A stretch of 14,405 nt of DNA, taken from positions 163,405 to 177,809 of the forward strand of contig MU631448.1 in the NCBI GenBank assembly GCA_026770615.1, read 5' to 3'. The position numbers were made by a program, and so were the translations under genes. The notes below the pieces were generated by a model, which worked only from the letters and a program-made list of their open reading frames with translations, did no database searches and was not told where the DNA came from. Below are positions 7,422 to 14,405 of this stretch, in pieces (the stretch's first letter is position 1; every line of letters begins with the position of its first letter). The DNA is from Pavlovales sp. CCMP2436 (Eukaryota > Haptophyta > Pavlovophyceae > Pavlovales).

Positions 7422-8792
7422 TCACAGCTTAGCGAGAAGCTGCGCCGCCGCGTGCATGTCTGCCGGTGTGTTGAAGCGGTACTCGCGCGTGGTCAAGTCA
7501 AACATGATCGCATCGTACTTCTTGAAGCTCGGCGCCGCCCCATCGGCCGGGATCATGTAGGCTGCCGCTTTCTTCGCGGGGAGCGAGCCGCCGTTCTTGA
7601 GCATGTCCTCGAGGAGGTGACGGAAGTGCAGGCCTCGCTCCTCGTTCGTCTTGGAGTCGTCGCACGCGAGCAGGTTGATAACGCGGCCTTCTGCCTCCGC
7701 GCGCTTGGCCTCGACAAAGGCGCGCACGATCAGCTCGCTCGAATTGGGCGGCGCAGCCGACAGCGCGGCGCAGAGTTTAGAGAGTGCTGCCGGCCGCGTA
7801 GTCACGCCGAGCACCGCCTCGCGGAGCTCGTCCTCGCCGACAAGCACCTTGGCGGTGTTCATGCGCACGCGCGCCTCCGCCTCTGAGAAGTCGCCCATCC
7901 AGAGGTAGTTGCGCCGATCCGGGTCAGGGTCGAGCCCGAGGACGGCGTTGCCGTCGCTCAGCACGAGGATCGCTCGACACGTGCGCGCGTCGTGCGCGAG
8001 ATACTTGAGGGTCGCCACCGCGTCCTTGATGTAGGCCGGTTGCACATTCTGATTGATCTCGACGAGGAGGGTGGGCAGCCACGTCTCGTTGCCAAACCAC
8101 CGCCGACCCAGCCGAGCCGCCGCCTCGCACATGCGCGCCAGCGGCGAGAGGCTGATCTCCGTGTGGCGCCCAATTAAGGGCATGCCCACCGCGACGAGCA
8201 GCTCCTTGCTGAGCATATTCTCCCCAGTGAGGGACACGTACGCGGTGCCGCGCACGTCGCGCACGGCGTGCAGAGCGGCCGTCGATTTGCCTGTCCCTTT
8301 CGGGCCCGCGACGATGAGGACTTGCTCGGACGGATTGCGCAGGTAGTCGCGGAAGTGCTGCTCGACCTCCTCGCGCGTGGTCCAGATACCCTTCTCCGGC
8401 GGCGCAGTCGAGCGCAGCGTGAGCAGCGCAAAGATGGGCACGTCCAACCCGGGCACGAGGTGCTCAGCCGCGAGGACCGCGAAGGCGGTTGCGATCATCC
8501 CCATCGCCCATGCCACCGGCCATGGCACCATCCTCTTCGGTCCCTCGGGCGCCCCCGTCCCCCCCGTACCATGCTGGAAAGGGCGCTTCTCGTCGTCGTT
8601 ATCGCCACCGCCACCGCCACCGCCGTCACCGCCACTACCGCCGCCGCCGCTGGGCGGTAACCCGCCGCCGGAACCCCCGTGAAGAACGACGATCGCGCGA
8701 GGCAGAGCTCGACGAATCCCGACCCACGGCTGGCGCACCACGCCCTGCCCGGCCCCGAGGACGAGCAGGTGCAGCAGCGCACGCGCTGCCAT
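7422..8792 (-). CDS. membrane-anchored P-loop ATPase (AAA/STAND-like), 456 aa
   Basis: Uninterrupted, from ATG 8790-8792 to TGA 7422-7424. The N-terminal ~35 residues are basic and hydrophobic, possibly a targeting sequence. They are followed by a Gly-rich, partly acidic linker (39-68) and one predicted membrane segment (about 90-110, VPWPVAWAMGMIATAFAVLA). Then come REEVEQHFRDYL (140-151), Walker A GPKGTGKS (163-170), a Walker B-like strand TLLVEI (241-246, with Glu rather than the usual Asp) and a sensor-like strand AILVLSD (274-280). The C-terminal part is helical (about 310-456). This organisation fits the AAA+/STAND ATPase class. The exact family and role are unknown to me. It is the only plausible intact host gene here. 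A truncated relative of its membrane segment lies upstream at 9569-9760. It has no visible intron. Confidence 0.8.
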   Translation of the reverse strand: MAARALLHLLVLGAGQGVVRQPWVGIRRALPRAIVVLHGGSGGGLPPSGGGGSGGDGGGGGGGDNDDEKRPFQHGTGGTGAPEGPKRMVPWPVAWAMGMIATAFAVLAAEHLVPGLDVPIFALLTLRSTAPPEKGIWTTREEVEQHFRDYLRNPSEQVLIVAGPKGTGKSTAALHAVRDVRGTAYVSLTGENMLSKELLVAVGMPLIGRHTEISLSPLARMCEAAARLGRRWFGNETWLPTLLVEINQNVQPAYIKDAVATLKYLAHDARTCRAILVLSDGNAVLGLDPDPDRRNYLWMGDFSEAEARVRMNTAKVLVGEDELREAVLGVTTRPAALSKLCAALSAAPPNSSELIVRAFVEAKRAEAEGRVINLLACDDSKTNEERGLHFRHLLEDMLKNGGSLPAKKAAAYMIPADGAAPSFKKYDAIMFDLTTREYRFNTPADMHAAAQLLAKL

Positions 8793-8840
8793 CGCGTTGC
8801 AGGTGAGGAGTCTCCCCAGCTGGCGCCAAGTCCGAGTCCG

Positions 8841-8887
8841 TGTAAATATCTATAAAAACGTCCGGTCCCGTTCGCGGTCCCGTTCGC
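8841..8887 (-). promoter_or_regulatory. possible core promoter of the ATPase gene
   Basis: About 50-75 bases upstream of the ATPase ATG the minus strand reads TTTTTATAGATATTTACA, an AT-rich TATA-like block in GC-rich surroundings. Directly upstream of it, a 12-base unit (GGTCCCGTTCGC on the plus strand) is duplicated in tandem at 8864-8875 and 8876-8887. The position suits a core promoter, but no transcription start can be read from sequence. Confidence 0.4.
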
Positions 8888-9197
8888 ACACGACTTTCGA
8901 CGACACTCCACTTGCGCGCTGATCAACCTCTGCTGCATCTCGCTCGTCTCGAAATGCGGCTCGCCTGCACACGCACCGCACCTACAGCACATAATACAAG
9001 CAGAGAAAGTGAATTTCTGCGCCAGCCCACCTCCCCCTCCCCCCCTACCCTCTCCTTGCTCGTCAGTTGTTTTACTAAATTTCTCGTGTCGCCTCGAAGT
9101 GTATCATGTTGGTGTCGATGGTGATTACGCATATTTGTCTGCCTTGCCCGCTGCGCGATGCCGTGAGCAATTCACCGAGGGTCTTATTCTGCCGTGT
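8888..9197. other. intergenic stretch without recognisable gene
   Basis: Nothing beyond short open frames and a C-rich tract near 9032-9052. It separates the ATPase gene from the next minus-strand ORF and may hold upstream regulatory DNA of the ATPase gene. Confidence 0.4.
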
Positions 9198-9539
9198 TCA
9201 GCCTCCTGAAGTAGTTTGGTGTATCCATGTGGTACTGCCGATCCGCGGGTGGTGCGGGGTGTATGCGTAATATAGGTCGATAATGTCGCCCACTTTGCCG
9301 GGGTCTCTGCTTAGTTTCAGCACCGCGATGTCTGTTCCCATGACTGTCGCTATGCTGTGGAGCATGTTGTCTGACATCCATGCGGCCTGATGCGATGCTT
9401 CAACGTAAAAACAAAACCTTGCGGACCTGGGGCTTGTGAAACAGCCTCCACTTTCCATGGCGGCCGTCTTTTTGCCCGAGTCGCTGTCGCGGGACGGGCG
9501 CTGGCGGGCGAAGGCGGCCCCGGGGTGGTCGGCCACCAC
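9198..9539 (-). CDS. 113-codon ORF of unknown function
   Basis: The second half has good protein character: ASHQAAWMSDNMLHSIATVM, then TDIAVLKLSRDPGKVGDI, then DLYYAYTPHHPRIGSTTW. A Trp followed by a helix, a short hydrophobic strand and a late His-His is loosely reminiscent of the C-terminal half of OTU-type cysteine proteases. No Asp-x-x-Cys N-terminal motif is visible, so I do not assign that function. The first half (Arg/Ser/Pro-rich) may be intron or UTR. It could be the last exon of a minus-strand gene or a mobile-element fragment. Confidence 0.35.
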   Translation of the reverse strand: MVADHPGAAFARQRPSRDSDSGKKTAAMESGGCFTSPRSARFCFYVEASHQAAWMSDNMLHSIATVMGTDIAVLKLSRDPGKVGDIIDLYYAYTPHHPRIGSTTWIHQTTSGG

Positions 9540-9568
9540 ACCGCCGCACTGGTGTCGGTTTATCTCGC

Positions 9569-9760
9569 CTATGGACGGTGTGCGAGGCGTGGGGGACCCC
9601 GCACGTCTAACTTGGGCACGAGGTGCTTAGTCGCGAAGCGGGTTGCGACCAACCCCACAGCCGCCAACGCCACCACCCACAACGGTGACAACCACCCACG
9701 AGGAGTTGTGGGTGGTGGCGTAGGCGGCTGTGGGGCTGCTTTCTTCGGCTTCGCTGCCAT
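9569..9760 (-). pseudogene. truncated relative of the ATPase N-terminus (membrane segment)
   Basis: From ATG 9758-9760 this reads MAAKPKKAAPQPPTPPPTTP, then WLSPLWVVALAAVGLVATRF, then ATKHLVPKLDV, and soon stops. The intact ATPase has AEHLVPGLDV right after its membrane segment, preceded by WPVAWAMGMIATAFAVLA. Nucleotides agree: GGGCACGAGGTGCT occurs in both (about 9614-9627 and 8450-8463), with similar flanks. Similarity ends after LDV, just where the cytosolic part would begin, so the P-loop domain is missing. It is either a truncated gene copy or an independent small membrane protein derived from the family. Confidence 0.6.
9653..9735. repeat. inverted repeat, 31-bp arms, 21-bp loop
   Basis: The arm 9653-9683 (CCCCACAGCCGCCAACGCCA...) and the arm 9705-9735 are reverse complements with a single mismatch (A against T in the middle). 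A 21-base spacer separates them. It lies inside the coding part of the ATPase relative, where one arm encodes the Pro/Thr linker and the other part of the membrane segment. Such a hairpin would be strong in single-stranded DNA or RNA. Confidence 0.93.
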
Positions 9761-10120
9761 GCCGAAGCCGAGAGCGAGAGCCGAGAGCGAGAGCGAGAGC
9801 TGCACGAAGCCGATCTGTTTAGTGACTTTAGTCGGAGGACGTCCCGGCTGCTGGCATGCTTGCCAAATTTCATCGAGCACATGTGTAAGGGTGCGGTTCC
9901 AGATTTTTTTTACAGGCCGCAAATCGGGACTAGGCCCAAATCGTACCTCAGATCTGGGAGATTCATGCGTTTTGGGCAGTGATCTGTGGAACCTGGCAGG
10001 TCCGCCAAAACAGGACTCGCTCGGAAACCCACGGTACAGGACACAGCGTCATCGCCAGGCACGTGCACTGCGCTTCAGGGAACGGCGCCTCGCTGGACCC
10101 GCACCACCAGCTCGGCCAGC
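9761..10120. other. non-coding stretch with GAGAGC microsatellite
   Basis: A GAGAGC/GAGAGCC-type repeat occupies about 9767-9800. A T8 tract lies near 9904-9911. No supported gene. The right part is presumably the 5' flank of the transposase gene. I searched for terminal inverted repeats of that transposon here and near 12210-12500 and saw none that were convincing. Confidence 0.4.
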
Positions 10121-11700
10121 ATGGTCTCTGCGGCCCTGGTGGTGGGGCTCCAGCTGCAGGCTATGAACGTGCAGGTGGGGCTTCTCCTGATTATCCTGAT
10201 GCTCAAGGTACTCAAGTCGCGCATCCGCCGCCGCAAGTAGCCGCCGCCGCGCGTACCAGTGGATCGCTCGGACATCTTCGCTGCTTACTACGACAAGAGC
10301 GCGAACGTGTTCTTGACAGATGTGGGCTTGACCCACTGGGCGTTCGATGAGGTGTTGCGACGCATCGAGCCGCGCATTAAGCGGGAGTACACTCTGAAGG
10401 GCCACGGTGGCTCGCTCGAGCCCGGCTTGAAGCTCATGATCGCGCTCCGGTGGCTGCGCGGCTCCCGCATGAGCGATTTCAAAGACATCGTCAAGTGTGG
10501 AACTTACGCCACCAGCCCACGCAGATGTGCCCTCTTCACTCGCGCTGATGGAGACACTCATGTACCACTCTGACCCCCCCCCCTCTTCCCCTCTCTTGGC
10601 ATCAGTTCAACGGCCAAGAAAGCTCTGTGGGAGGTAATGGGTGCGCTCGTCGAGGGGTGCGGCGACGCAGTACGCTGGTCGCAGACGGAGCAGGGGTACA
10701 AGGACATCGCTGACGGGTTGTTCGCGCGCTACGGCAAGTATACGGGCTAAGAGTACTACGGGGCCGTGACGACGCTTGACGACGTTCTAATCCGCATCAA
10801 GCCGGCACTCGCAGCGCAGGTCTACAGCGATGACTGCTACCGCATCATGTACGTGGACGCGACCTCCGCTGGCTCAACCTTCGACGGCGTCGCTTGGAGC
10901 TTCAGCGACATGGCCAACCACCTCGATGCGTACCCGATCCCGGACCCGTATTTTGGCCTGGCCAACGACGCGTACCAAACAAACACGGCTTCTTGACGGG
11001 CTACTGGACAAAGGCATCTGGCGCAGAGGACGCATTCTCGTACGCACACTCGGTGCACCGCCAGTCGGTCGAGTGCACCTTTGGCCAGTGGTTCGCTCGC
11101 TGGCCCCGCATCAAGTTCGGCCTGGACTGCAAGCTTCGCAACGCCTACACCATCATCGAAGCGGCGGCCATTTTGCTCAACGTCTGCATCGATGAGCATC
11201 TGCAGACGCACTGGTTCGCGCCAGACGCGGAGGCAGGGGATGCGGATCTGCCGCCGCCGCTACCCCGGCACGAGCTGCATCTCGACGGCGACAGTGTGGG
11301 CATGGACGCGGCAAAGTATCAGGCGCTGCTCCGCAAGCTGCCTCGAGCCGACCCGCGGGACGGCAGCCCGTGCCCCGAGTTGGAAACGCAAGAGCGCGGC
11401 ACTGCGGAGTTCTACGCGGCACGGGGTCGTCAGCTGCGTGGGAGCGACGGGAGCGACACGGTGCACTTGCGCACCAGCATCGTCGATGCGTACGCGACTA
11501 GCAGGTTCGTGCGCCCTTCGACACGCAACAACACTGCACGGGCGGTGGCCGCAGGTGCGGGTGAGCTGCGGCGCGCCGACTCCGAGGAAGACGCGCTCAG
11601 CGCGCAGCCATCGGCCCTCCGCAGCATCCAAAGCGGAGGGCGGGCACGGAGGCGGGGGGGGGTCACCTTCCAAGCCGCGCAGCCGATCGCCCCGCGTTAA
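10121..11700 (+). pseudogene. PIF/Harbinger-like DDE transposase, degenerate
   Basis: Frame 2 opens with MVSAALVVGLQLQ, a leucine-rich run and RIRRRK, then TAG 10238-10240. It continues (DRSDIFAAYYD..., ALRWLRGSRMSDF) to a candidate intron at 10495-10605. After that, STAKKALWEVMGAL leads to TAA 10748-10750 and LDDVLIRIKP (first Asp, codon 10778). Next come DATSAGSTFDGVAWSFSD and LANDAYQ (second Asp, 10967). A one-base shift near 10980 moves to frame 1: HGFLTGYW, then RQSVECTFGQWFARWPRI (catalytic Glu, 11071) and AAAILLNVCID. The spacing and motifs match the DDE_Tnp_4 domain of PIF/Harbinger transposases, which cut and paste DNA in the nucleus. After the DDE domain, a low-complexity tail with LRTSIVDAYATSRFVRPS runs to TAA 11698-11700. 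Two stops and a frameshift make it non-functional as read. Confidence 0.8.
10495..10605 (+). other. candidate spliceosomal intron in the transposase gene
   Basis: GTGTGG at 10495 can serve as donor. A pyrimidine-rich tract (C9, then CTCTTCCCCTCTCTT) ends in GGCATCAG at 10605. Removing the 111 bases restores frame 2 and joins ...FKDIV to a new Asn codon and STAKKALW. The joined region fits the expected order of the transposase. The insert itself contains an in-frame stop (10571-10573) and has no similarity to the family, which supports an intron. Confidence 0.65.
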
Positions 11701-11792
11701 TGGCCTACTCGGGGGGGCGGGGAGGGTGGGTCTGGGTCGGGCAGCGGCGGCCGGCCGAGCCCTAGCGGAGGAGGAGGCAAGGGCTATGGCCT

Positions 11793-12206
11793 ATGACCCT
11801 TACAGTTCGGACGCGCGTCGTGGAGACAGCGCGCGTCGTGTCAATTCTCGATACGCTGGAGAGGGCGCAACGCTTCGCCGCGCAGAACAAAGTGGCCGCG
11901 GTGGCCACGGTCGTGCATCAATTGACGCTTGGCACGCCGCCGCCGTCCATCTGGCGCGCGCCGAGCCTCGCCGTCCTCCAGCTGCTCGAGTCCGTCCAGT
12001 CCCTTCCTGACACGAGGCATAACGCTAAAGGGGTCGCCCTCGCGCTGCTCCCGTCCGATCCGTCGTTGCTCGTTGTCTCCATGCACAGGGGCGACCACTT
12101 CGGAGGGCCCCGACCCGACGTCCACGGGTACCACGCCCCATTTGGACAAGACGGGCTTCAACCGGATCATGCAGGACGAGGGTCCGACAAACTGGCTGTG
12201 CGATGA
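11793..12206 (+). CDS. 137-aa ORF, unknown
   Basis: Begins with an ATG (MTLTVRTRVVETARVV) about 90 bases after the transposase stop. It reads helix-rich, protein-like sequence for about 90 residues (SILDTLERAQRFAAQN, then LAVLQLLESVQSLP, then VALALLPSDPSLLVVSM). It then becomes Gly/His/Asp-rich and ends at TGA 12204-12206. PIF/Harbinger elements often carry a second, Myb/SANT-like ORF, but I see no tryptophan-spaced Myb repeat, so this is not claimed. An overlapping minus-strand frame (11841-12335) is more Arg-rich and looks like a shadow. Confidence 0.4.
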   Translation: MTLTVRTRVVETARVVSILDTLERAQRFAAQNKVAAVATVVHQLTLGTPPPSIWRAPSLAVLQLLESVQSLPDTRHNAKGVALALLPSDPSLLVVSMHRGDHFGGPRPDVHGYHAPFGQDGLQPDHAGRGSDKLAVR

Positions 12207-12762
12207 GTGCACATATATCTTCCTACTCGTGCACGCCCAGCGCGCTCGGCGTGTGCGCGACGCGATGCAGGAGCGTGCACACTCAGCGTGCTCATTTTTT
12301 TTTCGAATAGCACCGGCAGCCAAGTTCTTTTTCACACTCTATATTTAATTTTATTTATTTACATGAGCACTGATTTTTTATTCTTAGTGGGCGCTTGTCA
12401 GCTAGCTAAATGTGCCCTGGGGGCTTGGCGACTGGGTCCTGACTTTTCAGCCTGCGGGACGTCGGGAAGGCCGCCGTACGGAGTGTGCACCCAATGAGAC
12501 GTACTTTATTGGGCGGATAGTACTTTGTTAAAAAAAAAAAAAAAATTATAATCACTGCCCGAGGTCGGGCTATCACCCGACTGAGGTGGGCACCACCTTG
12601 GGTATCACCGCCGCGGCCACGGCTCGAGATCGCCGGAATTCATTCACAGTGAAGCCCGCATGCACCCCCCACCCACCGTGCGTAAGCTACCGTATGCTGC
12701 CAGGACTAACGTCTGACGTCGACCAAGTCAGTGAGTGAACAACACCTGTTGAACCATGCTGA
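12207..12762. other. non-coding stretch with poly(A) tract and two hairpins
   Basis: AT-rich DNA (about 12295-12390) follows the upstream ORF. A run of 16 A lies at 12530-12545. Directly after it are two small hairpins: GTCGGG/CCCGAC (12564-12569 and 12576-12581) and AGGTGG/CCACCT (12584-12589 and 12593-12598). The A-run could be the 3' end of a retroposed plus-strand transcript. No gene is seen. Confidence 0.5.
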
Positions 12763-13338
12763 GCCGCTATATTATTAAGCTTAACCAGGTACGGCGAATT
12801 AATCGTCAACGGAGATTTATCGAGCTGGCTCTACTACCTCGCGACTGCCGTCCGCAACGTCTCTCCGAAGAAACCGGACGGCGGCCTCCGCCCGATCGGC
12901 ATGGGATGCAGCCTCCGAGCGGTGCTCACTAAGGCGGTGATGCACGAGGGGGTGAGCCGTAAGATCGCCACCGTCGTTGGCCCCCAACAAGTCGCCGCCG
13001 GAGTAAAGTTCGGCATCAGTATGTCCGTGTTCGGCGCCACAATCCACCTCGGTGACGACCCTGAAGCCACGGCCATTAAGGCAGACGTGCAGAACACCTT
13101 CGGCAGCATTGAACGCAGTGCGGTCGTCGAGGTGCTCACAGAGATGGAGGACCCAGAGCTCCGCGCGCTTGCGCGACTTGCATGCTGTCTTCTATCGCCA
13201 GCGAGCCCCATTACCATCGGCCTAGTTGGCGCGCGTGTCCTTGTCCCATGTAACTCAGTAATTGGACTCCAGCAGGAGTCGAAAGAAGGCATACCCTTTT
13301 TCGCTTTACCTCTCCACGAAGAGTCATCAAAAAAATAA
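12763..13338 (+). pseudogene. second RT element: fingers and palm of the reverse transcriptase
   Basis: Frame 1 opens right after a TGA at 12760-12762. Recognisable RT sequence starts within about 45 bases: ELIVNGDLSSWLYYLATAVR, then SPKKPDGGLRPIGMGCSLRA (fingers). After these come GPQQVAAGVKFGI, motif A as ADVQNTFGSIERSAV, and a degenerate motif B as IGLQQESKEGIPFFALPLH. The N-terminal part present in the first element is missing, so this copy is probably 5'-truncated, as is common for non-LTR elements. No start codon is evident before ATG 12901, which lies inside the domain. The frame ends at TAA just past an apparent one-base loss near 13316. Confidence 0.8.
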
Positions 13339-13570
13339 CACGCTTGCCAAATCCCCCCCTTGTGTCCTCAATCGCAGATGACATTAATTTGTCCGGTAAC
13401 GCTACAGCCGTCTTCGCAGCCTTCCCGCAGCTGACCAGCCTATCACTCTCTGAGCTCGGCTTATCAGTCCAGCCCACAAAGAGTGCATACGCAACGCACC
13501 CCAACGTAGCAACCGCTGCTGGCGCCTTGACCCCCCCTGTCCCCCTCGGCCAACGCGAACAGCTCCCTGC
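13317..13570 (+). pseudogene. second RT element: catalytic motif C and palm end
   Basis: In frame 3, IKKITRLPNPPLVSSIADDI carries the catalytic Asp pair (IADD in place of YxDD). It is followed by LSGNATAVFAAFPQL and LGLSVQPTKSAY, which corresponds to QPSKCE in the first element. The order and spacing match the palm end of the first element, so the upstream and downstream frames were originally one. Another shift, to frame 2, occurs around 13545-13580. Confidence 0.75.
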
Positions 13571-14405
13571 CTCTATAGCCTTGCCCGCCTTGGCATCATG
13601 CACGGAGGAGTCCCAAGTGGAGACGACAACTTCATCCGGCTGCATCTTGACGACGTGTGGAAGAAGGTCGAGGCGGACGCGCGCAGGATACACAAAACCT
13701 TGCGCGACCACCCGCAGCACCGACACCAGATGCTCACGCTCAGCACGCAGCACAACATCGACTACTGGCTGCAGCACGTGCACCCCGACCACACGATTGA
13801 GCTCGCTCAGCGGATGGACGCCCTCATCACCGAGCTCTCGAACGACATCGCCGGCATCGATATCGACGCCGTGCCCCTCGGGCCCGAACCCAAGCAACTC
13901 CCCATACGATTAGGGGGGCTGGGCCTGCGCGCGCGCGTGCAGCTCCGCAACGCAGCATACGCGAGCACGGTTGCAAAAGTCATCCCCCTCCTTGCACCCT
14001 CCCTTATCAACACAGGCCAGACGGTACCGGGCTACTATGCCCCGCCCGCGCTCGCGCGAGGCAATTGTCTACCGCGCTGTTGATGCGTACTCGCGTGCTT
14101 TCCTCCCTGTCTTGCCGGCGGTAAACAGACCAACATGTGCCCCGCAGAGTTCCGCGAATGCTACGTGCGCTCTATCGCCGGCAAAAGTCCAGCATGTGCC
14201 CCCTTCGTAGGACCGCAGCTGAACGTTTCTCTGTGCGGAGACCCCTTCGACGCATACGGCGACATTGCCGTCGCCGCAGCGTGGACAGGCAACCAGGAGT
14301 CGATCTTCCGCCATGATCCGATCGTGCAAACGCTTGCCAGCGCGATCAAGGACGTCGGCGGCTACGCAGTCGCAGAGGACTCCGCCTTCTTCTCATCCGT
14401 TCTCC
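13571..14405 (+). pseudogene. second RT element: thumb and pre-nuclease linker, runs off window
   Basis: Frame 2 reads LGIMHGGVPSGDDNFIRLHL, then a thumb (STQHNIDYWLQHVHPDHT) and LPIRLGGLGLRARVQLRNAA. The frame meets TGA at 14081-14083. In frame 3, REAIVYRAVDAYSRAFLPVL (about 14055-14110) looks like a short excursion. From about 14115 frame 2 is open to the window end: CPAEFRECYVRSIAGKSPAC, then CGDPFDAYGDIAVAAA, IFRHDPIVQTLASAI and VAEDSAFFSSVL. The last stretch parallels ARDILASVL at the nuclease start of the first element, so the endonuclease domain should lie just beyond the window. Confidence 0.75.

Noticed and set aside
9390..10166. 258-codon plus-strand ORF
   Set aside because: It crosses the hairpin, a GAGAGC microsatellite and the antisense of the ATPase relative. 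Composition is that of a shadow frame.
11081..12010. 309-codon plus-strand ORF overlapping the transposase C-terminus
   Set aside because: Ser/Arg/Thr-rich out-of-frame reading. The catalytic VECTFG frame is the other one.
12564..12598. The two hairpins as a rho-independent terminator
   Set aside because: The A-run precedes them and no T-run follows. The setting is eukaryotic.

Overview
This looks like nuclear DNA from a GC-rich eukaryotic microbe, perhaps an alga or other protist. Evidence: low gene density; a candidate spliceosomal GT-AG intron; a PIF/Harbinger-type transposase; reverse transcriptases fused to a restriction-like nuclease; a MITE with terminal inverted repeats and a target-site duplication; poly(A) and microsatellite tracts; no operon layout or Shine-Dalgarno sites. 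I cannot name the species. Most of the window is decayed mobile DNA.

Layout. 1-1019: a 60-bp coding-type minisatellite, then two 143-bp direct repeats (362-504, 695-837) flanking a minus-strand coding-like fragment. 1020-5550 (+): a long degenerate retroelement. It has a proline/glycine-rich N-terminal region, a reverse transcriptase (RT) domain, a thumb and linker, and a C-terminal PD-(D/E)XK-type endonuclease, interrupted by three frameshifts and at least two in-frame stops. 5551-6230: non-coding DNA with pyrimidine-rich repeats. 6245-6893: an AT-rich element with 20-bp inverted ends and a 74-codon minus-strand ORF inside. 7080-7234: a 155-bp MITE with 14-bp perfect TIRs and an 8-bp TSD.

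7422-8792 (-): the one gene that looks intact, a 456-aa P-loop ATPase with a Gly-rich N-terminus and one predicted membrane segment. 9569-9760 (-): a truncated relative of that protein's membrane segment, carrying a 31-bp-arm inverted repeat. 9198-9539 (-): an unidentified 113-codon ORF. 10121-11700 (+): a degenerate PIF/Harbinger-like DDE transposase with a candidate 111-bp intron, followed by an unidentified 137-aa ORF (11793-12206). 12207-12762: non-coding, with a 16-A tract. 12763-14405 (+): a second, 5'-truncated and more diverged RT element of the same general type, running off the window end.

How it fits together: the two RT elements share RT motifs, a thumb motif and an unusual block (D-x-Y/H-G-D/E ... 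RHDP) before the nuclease. They are therefore two lineages of one retroelement type, not one duplicated element. The ATPase gene and its remnant suggest local duplication of a host family in a transposon-rich region. I saw no CRISPR array, tRNA or rRNA.
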